The notes below the pieces were generated by a model. The model made no database searches, was not told the DNA's origin, and saw only the letters and a program-made list of their open reading frames with translations. From positions 270,654-334,653 of the forward strand of contig NZ_JAVDXN010000006.1 of assembly GCF_031457955.1 (NCBI RefSeq): 64,000 nt of DNA, read 5' to 3'. Below are positions 9,047 through 17,653 of the stretch, piece by piece (position 1 is the stretch's first letter; each line of letters opens with the position of its first letter). The DNA comes from Mixta sp031457955. Lineage in GTDB: Bacteria > Pseudomonadota > Gammaproteobacteria > Enterobacterales > Enterobacteriaceae. A program made the position numbers and the translations under genes.

Positions 9047-9628
9047 TCAGGCGCGATTCAGACCGATAAAGTCAAGAATCAAAGGGAAAAAGCGTTCGAA
9101 TCCGGTAAAGGCGTGGTTGCCGCCCTCCTCGACCGTCTGGCGACAGGCTTGGTAGTAATCCAGTGCCTGACGATAATCGAGCACCTCATCCCCCGTCTGC
9201 TGCAGTAGCCAAAGCAAATCCGGCGACTCAAGCGGGTCAATCTGCATGACCTTCAGATCGTAAATGTGGCGTGACTCTAACACATATTTTTGGCCGGTGT
9301 ATGGATTCTCGTTAGTGCCAAGATAATTGAGCAACAGGTCGAAAGGACGCACCGCCGGGTTGATCACCACCGCCGGTAAAGTAAAGCACTGCGACAGCCA
9401 GGTCGCGTAATAACCGCCAAGCGAAGAGCCGACAATGCCCAGCGGCTCACCGGCGCGCGCCAGCACCATCTCTTCCAGCATCTGCGCCGCTTCGCCCGGA
9501 AATACCGGCAGCTGCGGCACCAGCATGGTTATCTCCGGATGCTGCGCCGCCAGCCAGCGCTGGAACTGCGTCGCCTTCGCCGAAGCGGGAGAGCTGTTAA
9601 AACCGTGCAGATAGAGCAGCGTCGCCAT
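9047..9628 (-). CDS. yqiA: YqiA esterase, alpha/beta hydrolase
   Basis: Acyl-CoA or palmitoyl-CoA thioesterase-type alpha/beta hydrolase. The 193-residue protein begins TLLYLHGFNSSPASAKA and carries the nucleophile elbow GSSLGGYYATWL (Ser within GxSxG) and a C-terminal GGNHAF containing the catalytic His. It is 3 bp downstream of cpdA and about 50 bp upstream of parE, so part of one minus-strand operon. The physiological substrate is not established. Confidence 0.94.
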   Translation of the reverse strand: MATLLYLHGFNSSPASAKATQFQRWLAAQHPEITMLVPQLPVFPGEAAQMLEEMVLARAGEPLGIVGSSLGGYYATWLSQCFTLPAVVINPAVRPFDLLLNYLGTNENPYTGQKYVLESRHIYDLKVMQIDPLESPDLLWLLQQTGDEVLDYRQALDYYQACRQTVEEGGNHAFTGFERFFPLILDFIGLNRA

Positions 9629-9631
9629 ACT

Positions 9632-10459
9632 TTAGTAACCTTCGGAATCAAGATCGGGCGTAAAAGCGCGCGTTGACAGGCGCGCAACCTGCGTTTGCAC
9701 CGCGCCGCTGCTATCCAGCTCCAGCCAACGCCAGCCCGGCGCGACGGCATCAATGGTAAAATTGGTACAGTGCGGTTTGAACTGCACGCAGGTCGAGGGG
9801 GTGGCTAATAAACGCCGTCCGTGCCACTCCACATCCATCTCCTGATGAATATGACCGCAAATCAGCGTTTTCGCCAGCGGCCAGGATTGCAGTACGGCAT
9901 CAAGCGCATGGGCGTTGCGCAGGCTATGCTGATCCAGCCAGGTACAGCCCGACGGCAGCGGATGGTGATGCAGCAGCACCAGCGTATGACGATCGGCGGT
10001 TTGCGCCAGCGTGTTATCCAGCCATTCAAGCTGATAGTCACTAAGCATGCCGTGCGGCACGCCGGCGACCTGGCTGTCGAGCAGCACCAGCTGCCACTGT
10101 TCGCCCAATAACACCTGTTTGGCTTCCGCAATGCCTGAATGCGCCAGCGTATCGTACATGGTAGGCTGAAAATCGTGGTTGCCCGGCAGCCAGACGCAGG
10201 GCGCAGGCAGCCGCGCAATACCCTCAGCAAAGTGCTGATAGGCTTCAGGCGAGTGATCCTGCGCCAGATCGCCGGTAGCAATAATCAGGTCGATCGGCTG
10301 CTGCTCAGCCTCAATAGCTTCCAGTACCGCATTAAAACTGGCCCAGGTATTTACGCCCAGCAGCGTTTCGTGTTTGCCTGAAAAAAGGTGGGTATCCGTG
10401 ATCTGTAATATCCTGATATTGGCCCCACTCACCACAGGAAGTTTTAGCAGGCTATCCAA
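9632..10459 (-). CDS. cpdA: 3',5'-cyclic-AMP phosphodiesterase CpdA
   Basis: Class III metallophosphoesterase that hydrolyses cAMP. Metal-binding motifs are DTHLF near residue 22, GDLAQD, the signature LPGNHDFQP, LLHHHPLP and CGHIHQE. It is 275 residues, the E. coli size. Translation begins at a TTG (10459) giving MDSLLKLP, which aligns with the E. coli start MESLLTLP, so I keep the rare codon; a weak start could hold expression low. It lies between yqiB and yqiA on the same strand. Confidence 0.96.
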   Translation of the reverse strand: MDSLLKLPVVSGANIRILQITDTHLFSGKHETLLGVNTWASFNAVLEAIEAEQQPIDLIIATGDLAQDHSPEAYQHFAEGIARLPAPCVWLPGNHDFQPTMYDTLAHSGIAEAKQVLLGEQWQLVLLDSQVAGVPHGMLSDYQLEWLDNTLAQTADRHTLVLLHHHPLPSGCTWLDQHSLRNAHALDAVLQSWPLAKTLICGHIHQEMDVEWHGRRLLATPSTCVQFKPHCTNFTIDAVAPGWRWLELDSSGAVQTQVARLSTRAFTPDLDSEGY

Positions 10460-10501
10460 AAAATGTCCTTAATCTCTACGCCATATCAAGGTTATTGCGG
10501 C

Positions 10502-10927
10502 TTACCAGGCAGGGACCGCCATGGCGCCGTGCGACAGACAATAACGCAGCCAGTCCGCAAGAAACTGGTTGATTTGATGCTTTTCATCACGCTGGTGCAA
10601 TTTTTTATTCGGGTAATCATAACGCGCTTTGAAGCGATAGATCTGCTGTGTTGAACACACTTCAGCAACCATCGCATCATGATATAGCCTGACAGACATT
10701 GAAGGCAGACTCCAGTAACTCACGGCAGGCGCGGTCTGACGAATTTCAACCAGGGTGGTGTAACGCGTAGATTCAGTAATGGTAATGCTGTAGCTGGCGC
10801 CGTTTACCTGATAGGTCACCGAAGCCCCCGCTTCATCATTGCGCGGCAGCAGGCGACGCAGCTGGGCGAAATTGGTTTCGCTCAACCGCATCATTTCGGG
10901 AAAATCAGGGATGTAGCGCTTGATCAT
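10502..10927 (-). CDS. yqiB: YqiB, DUF1249 family protein
   Basis: Conserved cytoplasmic protein of unknown function, about 141 residues. It begins MIKRYIPDFPEMMRLSETNF and contains the family segments LLPRNDEAG and RYDYPNKKLHQRDEKHQINQFLADWL. The start at 10927 overlaps the nudF stop as ATGA, indicating translational coupling. Its fixed place between nudF and cpdA is shared with E. coli. Confidence 0.93.
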   Translation of the reverse strand: MIKRYIPDFPEMMRLSETNFAQLRRLLPRNDEAGASVTYQVNGASYSITITESTRYTTLVEIRQTAPAVSYWSLPSMSVRLYHDAMVAEVCSTQQIYRFKARYDYPNKKLHQRDEKHQINQFLADWLRYCLSHGAMAVPAW

Positions 10928-11559
10928 GTTGGATTCCACTCTTTTCGCAATTTCTCATAGTGCAGCATCAGCCATTGCAAAGCGATGACGGAGGCCGCGT
11001 TGTCAATTTTCCCCTCTTCCACCCAGCGGTAAGCCTGTTCGCGACTCACCACATGAACAAGAATATCCTCATTCTCTTCCTCCAGGCCGTGGCATCCTTG
11101 CGCCACGCTGGCATCCACTTCTCCCACCAGCACCGACAGGCGCTCGCTGGTGCCACCCGGACTTGCCAGGTAGTTAATGACCGGCGCTACGCGTTTAACC
11201 GTCAGACCCGCTTCTTCCATCGCCTCGCGCCGCACCACCTGCTCTACGTTTTCGCCAGGCTCAATAATGCCGGCCACTAATTCCAGTAGCCAGGGCGTTG
11301 AGCTGGTATCATAAGCGGGAATGCGGATCTGTTCGATCAGCACCACTTCATCACGCTGGGGATCATAGGGTAGCAGGACTGCGGCATGTCCGCGCTCAAA
11401 AACTTCGCGTACCACTTCTTTGCTCATTTCACCATTAAACAGGCGATGGCGAAAACGATAGCGAACCAAAGAAAAAAATCCTTCATATAATGGCTCGCGT
11501 GCAATAATTTCTACATCGTTTTTGCTGAAAGTCACAGGGTATTCTGTATTTTTAACCAT
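10924..11559 (-). CDS. nudF: ADP-ribose pyrophosphatase NudF
   Basis: Nudix hydrolase that cleaves ADP-ribose to AMP and ribose 5-phosphate. The Nudix box is visible as GENVEQVVRREAMEEAGL (GX5EX7REXXEEXG), followed by the family segment YLASPGGTSERLSVLVGEVD. I start it at the ATG at 11559 (MVKNTEYPVTFSKNDVEII), which aligns with the E. coli N-terminus; an upstream ATG at 11604 adds 15 residues without clear support. It is first in the nudF-yqiB-cpdA-yqiA-parE group and diverges from tolC. Confidence 0.95.
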   Translation of the reverse strand: MVKNTEYPVTFSKNDVEIIAREPLYEGFFSLVRYRFRHRLFNGEMSKEVVREVFERGHAAVLLPYDPQRDEVVLIEQIRIPAYDTSSTPWLLELVAGIIEPGENVEQVVRREAMEEAGLTVKRVAPVINYLASPGGTSERLSVLVGEVDASVAQGCHGLEEENEDILVHVVSREQAYRWVEEGKIDNAASVIALQWLMLHYEKLRKEWNPT

Positions 11560-11662
11560 AAAGCCGGTGTCCTTTACAGTGGGGAGCGCGGTGAAGCGTT
11601 TCAACCAGACGCCGCCCGGAAGGGTGGTTCTTTCTGAATTATTTACGTAAATTAACGGAAGA

Positions 11663-11707
11663 TGGCACGTTCAGCCAACTTATCACTCTGGCACACTCTG
11701 CTAGAAT
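11663..11707 (+). promoter_or_regulatory. tolC promoter with mar/sox/rob-box-like element
   Basis: TGGCACGTTCAGCCAAC (11663-11679) resembles the mar/rob box before E. coli tolC. It sits directly upstream of where the -35 should be, with no good -35 hexamer. An extended -10, TGCTAGAAT, ends at 11707. This is the layout of a class II MarA/SoxS/Rob-activated promoter. Regulation is inferred from similarity. Confidence 0.65.
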
Positions 11708-11774
11708 CGGCGCATATTTTTTTAGCTTATGTCAGCGCTACCATAGCAACGTTGCTGCACTACAAGGAATGCAA

Positions 11775-13253
11775 ATGAAGAAACTGCTCCCTCTAATTAT
11801 TGGCCTGAGCCTGGGCGGCTTCAGCATGGCGAGTCAGGCGGAAAACCTGCTGCAGATTTATCAACAGGCCCGATTGACTAACCCTGATTTGCGCAGCTCA
11901 GCGGCGGATCGTGACGCGGCATTTGAAAAGATTAACGAAGCGCGTAGTCCGTTACTGCCTCAGCTGGGCCTTGGCGCCGATTATACCTATAACAGCGGCT
12001 ACCGCGATGCGCGTGATACCCATTCGAATACCACCAGCGGCTCTTTGCAGCTGACGCAAACGATCTTCGATATGAGCAAATGGCGTGCTCTGACGCTGCA
12101 GGAAAAGAACGCCGGGATTCAGGACGTCACTTATCAGACGGCTCAGCAGAACCTGATGCTGAATGCCGCCACAGCCTACTTCAATGTGCTGCGCGCCATT
12201 GATTCGCTTTCCTTTATTGAAGCGCAGAAACAATCTATCTATCGTCAGCTTGATCAAACCACGCAGCGCTTTAACGTAGGCCTGGTGGCGATCACTGACG
12301 TACAAAACGCCCGTGCGCAATATGATAACGTGCTGGCAAACGAAGTGTCGGCGCGCAACGCACTCGACAATGCGGTGGAAACGCTGCGTCAGGTTACCGG
12401 CAACTACTATCCAACCCTGGCTTCGCTCAATATCGATCGTTTCCGCACCGATAAGCCGCAGCCGGTTAGCGCGCTGCTGAAAGAGGCGGAGAGCCGCAAC
12501 CTTAACCTGTTATCTGCGCGTCTGTCACAGGATTTAGCGCGCGAGCAGATCCGCTATTATGAGTCAGGCCATATGCCGACGCTGGATTTGAAAGCCTCTA
12601 CCGGCCTGTCCAACAATAAATATGGCGGCAGCCGTGCAGTACAAAACGACAGCATCACCGGCAGCAATCAGGTGGGCCTGAGCTTCAACCTGCCGCTTTA
12701 TACCGGCGGTTCAGTAAACTCTCAGGTGAAACAGGCGCAGTACGCTTTTGTTAGCGCCAGCGAGCAGCTGGAAAGCGCGCATCGCTCTGCGGTGCAGACC
12801 GTGCGTTCCTCTTTCAACAACGTTAACGCCTCGATCAGCAGCATCGAAGCTTACGAGCAGGCGGTGGTTTCCGCGCAGAGCTCGCTGGATGCGATGGAAG
12901 CGGGTTATCAGGTGGGCACACGTACTATCGTTGACGTGTTGGATGCCACTACCACGCTGTACAACGCTAAGCAGCAGCTTTCCGATGCCCGTTACGACTA
13001 CCTGATCAATCAGCTGAACATTAAATCAGCGCTGGGTACGTTGAACGAAGAGGACCTGACCGCGCTGAACGCCAGCCTGGGTAAAGAAATCCCAACCTCG
13101 CCGGAAACGGTCGCGCCAGAAAATCCACAACAGGATGCGGCGGCCGATCGCGGTACGCAGCTGCAGGCGGCAGCGGGCCAGAACGATACCGGCGCAGCGG
13201 CAGCGACGCGTCCGGCAGCACCACGCCAGAGCGGTAATCCGTTTAGCCACTAA
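11775..13253 (+). CDS. tolC: Outer membrane channel TolC
   Basis: Trimeric outer-membrane and periplasmic tunnel for AcrAB-type efflux and type I secretion. A Sec signal peptide (MKKLLPLIIGLSLGGFSMASQA) precedes the mature start ENLLQIYQQARLTNPDLR. Two OEP repeats follow, with TRFNVGLVAITDVQNARAQYD-like and YQVGTRTIVDVLDATTTLY segments at equivalent positions. The C-terminal tail from about residue 430 is Ala-, Gln- and Pro-rich and ends NPFSH. I use the ATG at 11775, spaced nine bases after AAGGA; an ATG two codons upstream overlaps that site. Confidence 0.98.
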   Translation: MKKLLPLIIGLSLGGFSMASQAENLLQIYQQARLTNPDLRSSAADRDAAFEKINEARSPLLPQLGLGADYTYNSGYRDARDTHSNTTSGSLQLTQTIFDMSKWRALTLQEKNAGIQDVTYQTAQQNLMLNAATAYFNVLRAIDSLSFIEAQKQSIYRQLDQTTQRFNVGLVAITDVQNARAQYDNVLANEVSARNALDNAVETLRQVTGNYYPTLASLNIDRFRTDKPQPVSALLKEAESRNLNLLSARLSQDLAREQIRYYESGHMPTLDLKASTGLSNNKYGGSRAVQNDSITGSNQVGLSFNLPLYTGGSVNSQVKQAQYAFVSASEQLESAHRSAVQTVRSSFNNVNASISSIEAYEQAVVSAQSSLDAMEAGYQVGTRTIVDVLDATTTLYNAKQQLSDARYDYLINQLNIKSALGTLNEEDLTALNASLGKEIPTSPETVAPENPQQDAAADRGTQLQAAAGQNDTGAAAATRPAAPRQSGNPFSH

Positions 13254-13261
13254 GCATGAAT

Positions 13262-13295
13262 AACGGCCACGAAGCCGGTTAATTTCGTGGCCGTT
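13262..13295 (+). terminator. Hairpin after tolC
   Basis: AACGGCCACGAA pairs with TTCGTGGCCGTT across a short loop, directly after the tolC stop. The following tract is C- and T-rich rather than a pure T-run, so termination may be partial. Confidence 0.6.
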
Positions 13296-13448
13296 CCCCT
13301 TCTTTTGCCGCCATTTCATTTCTGTTTCTATCCCTTCTCGCATTTGAACGTATAGCTACGTAAAGATACAGGCACAGCGCGCGCTGTTGCTTCATTTTTG
13401 AGCCGGTTTCCCCTATCCTTTGGCTACCTTTGGGCAGAGGATGACCCC

Positions 13449-14108
13449 ATGAAACGGACAAAAAATATTAATCGCGACGCCTTCCGTAAGAGCTGGCGCG
13501 CTCGTCACCTGACGCCGGTGGCATTAGCTGTTACCGCTGTTTTTATGCTGGCCGGCTGCGAAAAAACAGACGAAACGGTTTCGCTTTATCAAAACGCGGA
13601 TGACTGTACCAAAGCTAATCCCGATCAGAGCCAACAATGCACCACCGCTTACAATAATGCGCTGAAAGAGGCGGAAAAAACCGCGCCTAAATATGCGTCG
13701 CGTGAAGACTGCGTTGCCGAATTTGGCGAAGCGCAGTGCCAGCAGGCTCCAGCCCAGGCTGGTACGAATGCGGAAGCGCATCAGAGCGGCAGTTTCTGGA
13801 TGCCGTTGATGGCCGGCTATATGATGGGACGCATGATGGGCGGCGGAGCAGGTTTTGCCGCGCAGCCGCTGTTTAGCTCGAAAAATCCGGCCAGCCCGAT
13901 GAACGGTAAGTTCGTTGACGCCAGCGGTCGCAACTACGGCACCGCAACGCCGGGCAAAACCATGACGGTGCCGAAAACGGCGCTGGCACCTAAACCCGCA
14001 ACCACCAGCACCGTAACGCGCGGCGGCTTTGGTGAAAGCGTGGCGAAGCAAACCAGCATGCAGCGCAGCAGCGCTACCGGCACCAGCAGCCGCTCGCTGG
14101 GGGGCTAA
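13449..14108 (+). CDS. ygiB: YgiB, DUF1190 lipoprotein-like protein
   Basis: Conserved protein of unknown function. Of about 219 residues, it has a long basic N-terminus, a hydrophobic stretch and a lipobox-like LAGC (Cys about 37). It continues with paired cysteines (DDCTKANPDQSQQC; EDCVAEFGEAQCQQ), a MAGYMMGRMMGGG segment and a Ser/Thr-rich tail. I use the ATG at 13449, preceded by CAGAGG, which gives the MKRTKNINRD start of the family. It is 8 bp from ygiC and downstream of tolC, as in E. coli. Confidence 0.92.
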   Translation: MKRTKNINRDAFRKSWRARHLTPVALAVTAVFMLAGCEKTDETVSLYQNADDCTKANPDQSQQCTTAYNNALKEAEKTAPKYASREDCVAEFGEAQCQQAPAQAGTNAEAHQSGSFWMPLMAGYMMGRMMGGGAGFAAQPLFSSKNPASPMNGKFVDASGRNYGTATPGKTMTVPKTALAPKPATTSTVTRGGFGESVAKQTSMQRSSATGTSSRSLGG

Positions 14109-14116
14109 CCAGCCTT

Positions 14117-15277
14117 ATGAAACGTATTGCTATTGCAGAACGTCCTGACTGGCGCGCCCGTGCGACCGAGTACGGCTTTGGTTTTCATACCATGTATGAC
14201 GAGCCGTACTGGTGCGAAGAGGCTTATTATCAGTTTACCCTGGCGCAAATTGATTATCTGGAAGAAACCACCGCCGAGCTGCATCAGATGTGCCTACAAG
14301 TGGTGGATAAGGTGGTTAACAGCGAAGAGCTGCTGGCTAAATTCCGTATTCCCAAACATACCTGGGATTTTGTGCGTACTTCCTGGAAAACCTCACAGCC
14401 GTCGCTCTATTCACGGCTTGATTTGGCCTGGGACGGCAGCGGCGATGCTAAGCTGTTAGAAAATAATGCTGATACGCCAACATCGCTGTATGAAGCCGCT
14501 TTCTTTCAGTGGCTGTGGCTGGAAGATCAGCTTAACGCGGGCAAACTGCCGGCAGGCAGCGATCAATTCAATAGTCTGCAGGAAAAACTGATTGAGCGTT
14601 TTGCTGTGCTGCATCAGCAGCATGGCTTTAGCCTGCTGCATTTCACCTGCTATCGCGACAGCATTGAAGATCGCGGTACGGTGCAATACCTACAGGACTG
14701 CGCCAGCGAGGCGGGATTACCGAGCGACTTTCTGTTTATTGATGATATTGGACTGGGCGAGCAGGGCCAGTTTACCGATCTTAACGATCAGGTTATCAGT
14801 AATCTGTTTAAGCTCTACCCGTGGGAATTTATGCTGCGCGAGATTTTCTCAACCAAGCTGAACGATGCTGGCGTGCGCTGGCTGGAGCCAGCCTGGAAGA
14901 GCATTATTTCGAATAAAGCGCTGCTGCCGATGCTGTGGCAGATGTTCCCGAATCACCCTAATCTGCTGCCCGCTTATTTTGCGGAAGATAATGTACCCGC
15001 CATGGACAAATATGTGGTGAAGCCCCTATTTTCCCGTGAAGGCGCCAATATCCGCATCGTAGAAAATGGCCAGGAAATTGCTCGTGTTGATGGCCCTTAT
15101 GGCGAAGAAGGAATGATTGTGCAGCAGTTTCATCCTCTGCCGCAGTTTGGCGACAGCTACACGCTGATCGGCAGCTGGTTGGTGAACGATCAGCCCGCAG
15201 GCATTGGCCTGCGTGAAGACAAGGCGTTAATCACGCAGGATCTGTCGCGCTTCTACCCGCACGCTTTTATTGAGTAA
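14117..15277 (+). CDS. ygiC: YgiC, glutathionylspermidine-synthase-like ATP-grasp protein
   Basis: A 386-residue ATP-grasp enzyme related to the C-terminal ligase domain of glutathionylspermidine synthase (Gss); its own substrate is unproven. Visible features are WDGSGDAKLLENNADTPTS, the KYVVKPLFSREGANI nucleotide-binding loop and the VQQFHPLPQFGD segment near the end. It follows ygiB by 8 bp and the pair is likely cotranscribed. Confidence 0.93.
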   Translation: MKRIAIAERPDWRARATEYGFGFHTMYDEPYWCEEAYYQFTLAQIDYLEETTAELHQMCLQVVDKVVNSEELLAKFRIPKHTWDFVRTSWKTSQPSLYSRLDLAWDGSGDAKLLENNADTPTSLYEAAFFQWLWLEDQLNAGKLPAGSDQFNSLQEKLIERFAVLHQQHGFSLLHFTCYRDSIEDRGTVQYLQDCASEAGLPSDFLFIDDIGLGEQGQFTDLNDQVISNLFKLYPWEFMLREIFSTKLNDAGVRWLEPAWKSIISNKALLPMLWQMFPNHPNLLPAYFAEDNVPAMDKYVVKPLFSREGANIRIVENGQEIARVDGPYGEEGMIVQQFHPLPQFGDSYTLIGSWLVNDQPAGIGLREDKALITQDLSRFYPHAFIE

Positions 15278-15279
15278 CC

Positions 15280-15306
15280 AAAAAGGGCCGCTCAGGCTGC
15301 CCTTTT
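15280..15306 (+). terminator. Terminator between ygiC and ygiD
   Basis: AAAAGGGC pairs with GCCCTTTT across about ten bases, three bases after the ygiC stop. The flanking A and T tracts let it serve both convergent genes. Confidence 0.75.
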
Positions 15307-15319
15307 GATTCTTCCGACG

Positions 15320-16105
15320 TTATCCCACCTGAACCGATAACATGCTCAGCGCGGACATCACCATGCCATCGATCGGCACGGTAACGGCCTCGTCTGGCTG
15401 ACGCAAACCTAATATGTATAACAACGGCAGATAATGTTCTGGCGTGGGGTTAGCCAGCGCCGCCCCCGGATGCTGCATAAAATTTACCAGCGGATGCGCT
15501 GTCGCCTCGCCCTGCCAGCTCAAATTGTCACGTACGTACTGGTTAAACGCGCTGGCCCATGGATACACCTCGCCATCCTCCTGCCAGCGCGCCATGCGCA
15601 GGTTATGCACCACATTCCCGCTGGCAACAACCATTACCCCCTGCTCTCGCAGCGCCGCCAGCTTTTGCCCCAGCCGAAAGTGCCATGCTGCGGGTTGCGT
15701 AGCATCAATGCTCAGCTGCACCACCGGAATGTCCGCATTGGGGTACATTTTGATGAGAACGCCCCACGAGCCATGATCCAGCCCCCAGCTATGATCCAGG
15801 TGAACATCTAACGGCGCCAGCATCCCGGCGATCTTTTGCGCCAGCTCAGGCGAGCCGGGCGCAGCATAACGCGTATCAAACAGCGCCTGCGGAAAGCCGC
15901 CGAAGTCATGAATCGTGCGTGGATTTTCCATTGCGGTCACTGCGGTTCCGCGGGTGTACCAGTGGGCAGATATTGCCAGGATCATCTGCGGTCTCGGCAG
16001 CTTTTCGCCCAGCTCGCGCCAGGTTTGGGTATAGTCATTCTCTTCCAGCACGTTCATTGGGCTGCCGTGTCCCAAAAACAGCGCGGGCATGCGTAAGGGT
16101 TTCAT
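15320..16105 (-). CDS. ygiD: 4,5-DOPA-extradiol-dioxygenase-like protein YgiD
   Basis: LigB-superfamily extradiol dioxygenase, non-haem metal dependent; the E. coli homologue cleaves DOPA. The start at 16105 gives 261 residues beginning MKPLRMPALFLGHGSPMNVL with the first metal-site His. Later conserved parts include ISAHWYTRG, the central HSWGLDHGSWGVL and VVASGNVVHNLR. A longer frame to 16186 lacks support. It is convergent with ygiC and diverges from zupT. Confidence 0.93.
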   Translation of the reverse strand: MKPLRMPALFLGHGSPMNVLEENDYTQTWRELGEKLPRPQMILAISAHWYTRGTAVTAMENPRTIHDFGGFPQALFDTRYAAPGSPELAQKIAGMLAPLDVHLDHSWGLDHGSWGVLIKMYPNADIPVVQLSIDATQPAAWHFRLGQKLAALREQGVMVVASGNVVHNLRMARWQEDGEVYPWASAFNQYVRDNLSWQGEATAHPLVNFMQHPGAALANPTPEHYLPLLYILGLRQPDEAVTVPIDGMVMSALSMLSVQVG

Positions 16106-16265
16106 AGCATCCTCAACAGGCTGTGATTCGATTGAGAAGTACCTTACGCGCTTTAACGGGCGAATGCTGGCGGATAAGCATGACAAACACGTTCAAAAAT
16201 TTTGACTATCAGTCAGACAAAACTTTACCTAATACCCCCTCGCTTTTTGTCAGAATTTAAATAAC

Positions 16266-16284
16266 CTTGATAAGAATCATTATC
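16266..16284 (+). promoter_or_regulatory. Fur-box-like element before zupT
   Basis: CTTGATAAGAATCATTATC matches the 19-bp Fur consensus at 14 positions by eye, with the right ten identical. It also has a TGATAA/TTATCA inverted repeat. It ends 15 bp before the zupT ATG, so bound Fur would cover the start of the transcript or the ribosome site. Iron regulation is inference. Confidence 0.6.
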
Positions 16285-16299
16285 ATTGGGAAGAGTATA

Positions 16300-17067
16300 A
16301 TGTCAGTTCCTCTGCTTTTGACTATTTTGGCTGGCGCAGCGACCTTTGTCGGCGCGTTTTTAGGCGTAATAGGACAAAAACCCTCCAACCGTATGCTGGC
16401 CTTTGCGCTGGGGTTTGCTGCCGGCATTATGCTGCTCATCTCGCTGATGGAGATGCTGCCAGCGGCGCTGGAGACGCCAGGCATGTCGCCGTTATTAGGC
16501 TACGGCATGTTTCTGCTGGGCCTGCTCGGTTACTTTGCTCTTGACCGTTTATTGCCGCATCAGCATCCGCAAGATTTGATGGTGGCTAATCCGCCGACGC
16601 GCAACCTGCGACGCACCGCAATTTTACTGACGCTGGGCATTAGCCTGCATAACTTCCCGGAAGGCATCGCAACCTTTGTAACTGCCAGCAGCGATCTGGA
16701 ACTTGGGCTGGGCATCGCTTTAGCGGTGGCAATTCATAACATCCCGGAAGGCCTGGCAGTGGCCGGCCCGATGTATGCCGCGACCGGCTCGAAAGCGCAG
16801 GCGCTTTTTTGGGCCTGTATTTCCGGCATGGCGGAGATTCTTGGCGGCATATTAGCGTTCTGGTTGTTAGGTCCGGCAATTTCACCGGTGCTGATTGCAG
16901 CCATTATGGCGGCCGTTGCCGGTATTATGGTGGCGTTATCCGTTGATGAGCTTATGCCGCTGGCGCGTGATATCGATCCGCACAGTAATCCCAGCTATGG
17001 CGTTTTATGCGGTATGACCGTGATGGGCTTTAGCCTGACGCTGCTGCAAACCAGCGGAATCGGCTGA
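16300..17067 (+). CDS. zupT: Zinc/divalent-metal transporter ZupT
   Basis: ZIP-family inner-membrane importer of zinc, with activity on Fe(II), Mn and other metals in E. coli. The 255-residue protein has eight predicted membrane segments and both metal-site helices: LGISLHNFPEGIATF and VAIHNIPEGLAVAGP. The start MSVPLLLTILAGAATFVG matches the E. coli N-terminus and follows GGGAAGAG; an upstream ATG at 16267 would run through the Fur-like box. It diverges from ygiD. Confidence 0.96.
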   Translation: MSVPLLLTILAGAATFVGAFLGVIGQKPSNRMLAFALGFAAGIMLLISLMEMLPAALETPGMSPLLGYGMFLLGLLGYFALDRLLPHQHPQDLMVANPPTRNLRRTAILLTLGISLHNFPEGIATFVTASSDLELGLGIALAVAIHNIPEGLAVAGPMYAATGSKAQALFWACISGMAEILGGILAFWLLGPAISPVLIAAIMAAVAGIMVALSVDELMPLARDIDPHSNPSYGVLCGMTVMGFSLTLLQTSGIG

Positions 17068-17218
17068 TGCTATTAATCTGAAAATAATTACGAAGGCAAT
17101 GATATATCAATGACATAGTTCATTGAGGGAATTTTCGAGACCTGTCTGCTATTTTTACTTTCTGCCGCTTCGTAAACTCCCTTAACCTCTGGTTAATGAC
17201 GGAATTTACGAAATTATT

Positions 17219-17602
17219 ATGCTGGTTCAAGGCGCCATACTTTGTCTGGCTATGAATATCTATCATGAAGCACGCGGGGAACCGCTAAAAGGGCAGATAG
17301 CCGTGGCATCGGTAACGATGAATCGTGCTAACTGGGATGTTAAGCAAATTTGTCCGGTGGTTTACGCACCAAAGCAATTTTCATGGACTCACTTAAAAAA
17401 GAACGCATTCAGCTATCCAGACAACAACGATAAAAGCTGGCAGCGGGCACAACAGATAGCTCACCAAATTGTTAACGGCGAGCTTTCTGATGTGACTAAT
17501 GGCGCAACCTACTATCACAATCAAACGGTAACGCCTGCCTGGCGTAGCGCCTTTTCGCAAACCGCAGCTATTGGCAATCATATCTTCTACGCCAAACGAT
17601 AA
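17219..17602 (+). CDS. Small SleB-type cell wall hydrolase
   Basis: Hydrolase_2/SleB family peptidoglycan lytic enzyme by motif. The 127 residues start almost at the catalytic region: AMNIYHEARGEPLKGQIAVA (Glu in HEARGE), MNRANWDVKQICPVVY, QFSWTH and GATYYHNQTVTPAW. There is no cleavable signal peptide and no peptidoglycan-binding domain, and no strong Shine-Dalgarno before the ATG; upstream in-frame codons reach a stop after 12 codons without another ATG. It lies between zupT and ribB, where E. coli has no such gene. It may be a phage-derived or stand-alone hydrolase. Confidence 0.8.
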   Translation: MLVQGAILCLAMNIYHEARGEPLKGQIAVASVTMNRANWDVKQICPVVYAPKQFSWTHLKKNAFSYPDNNDKSWQRAQQIAHQIVNGELSDVTNGATYYHNQTVTPAWRSAFSQTAAIGNHIFYAKR

Positions 17603-17632
17603 AAAAAGCCGGGATTAACCCGGCTTTTTTAT
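17601..17632. terminator. Bidirectional terminator between sleB-like gene and ribB
   Basis: A-run, AAGCCGGG, short loop, CCCGGCTT and T-run just after the hydrolase stop. The tracts on both sides allow it to end transcription from both convergent genes. Confidence 0.9.
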
Positions 17633-17653
17633 TGCTGAACGCGGCTGCACGTT

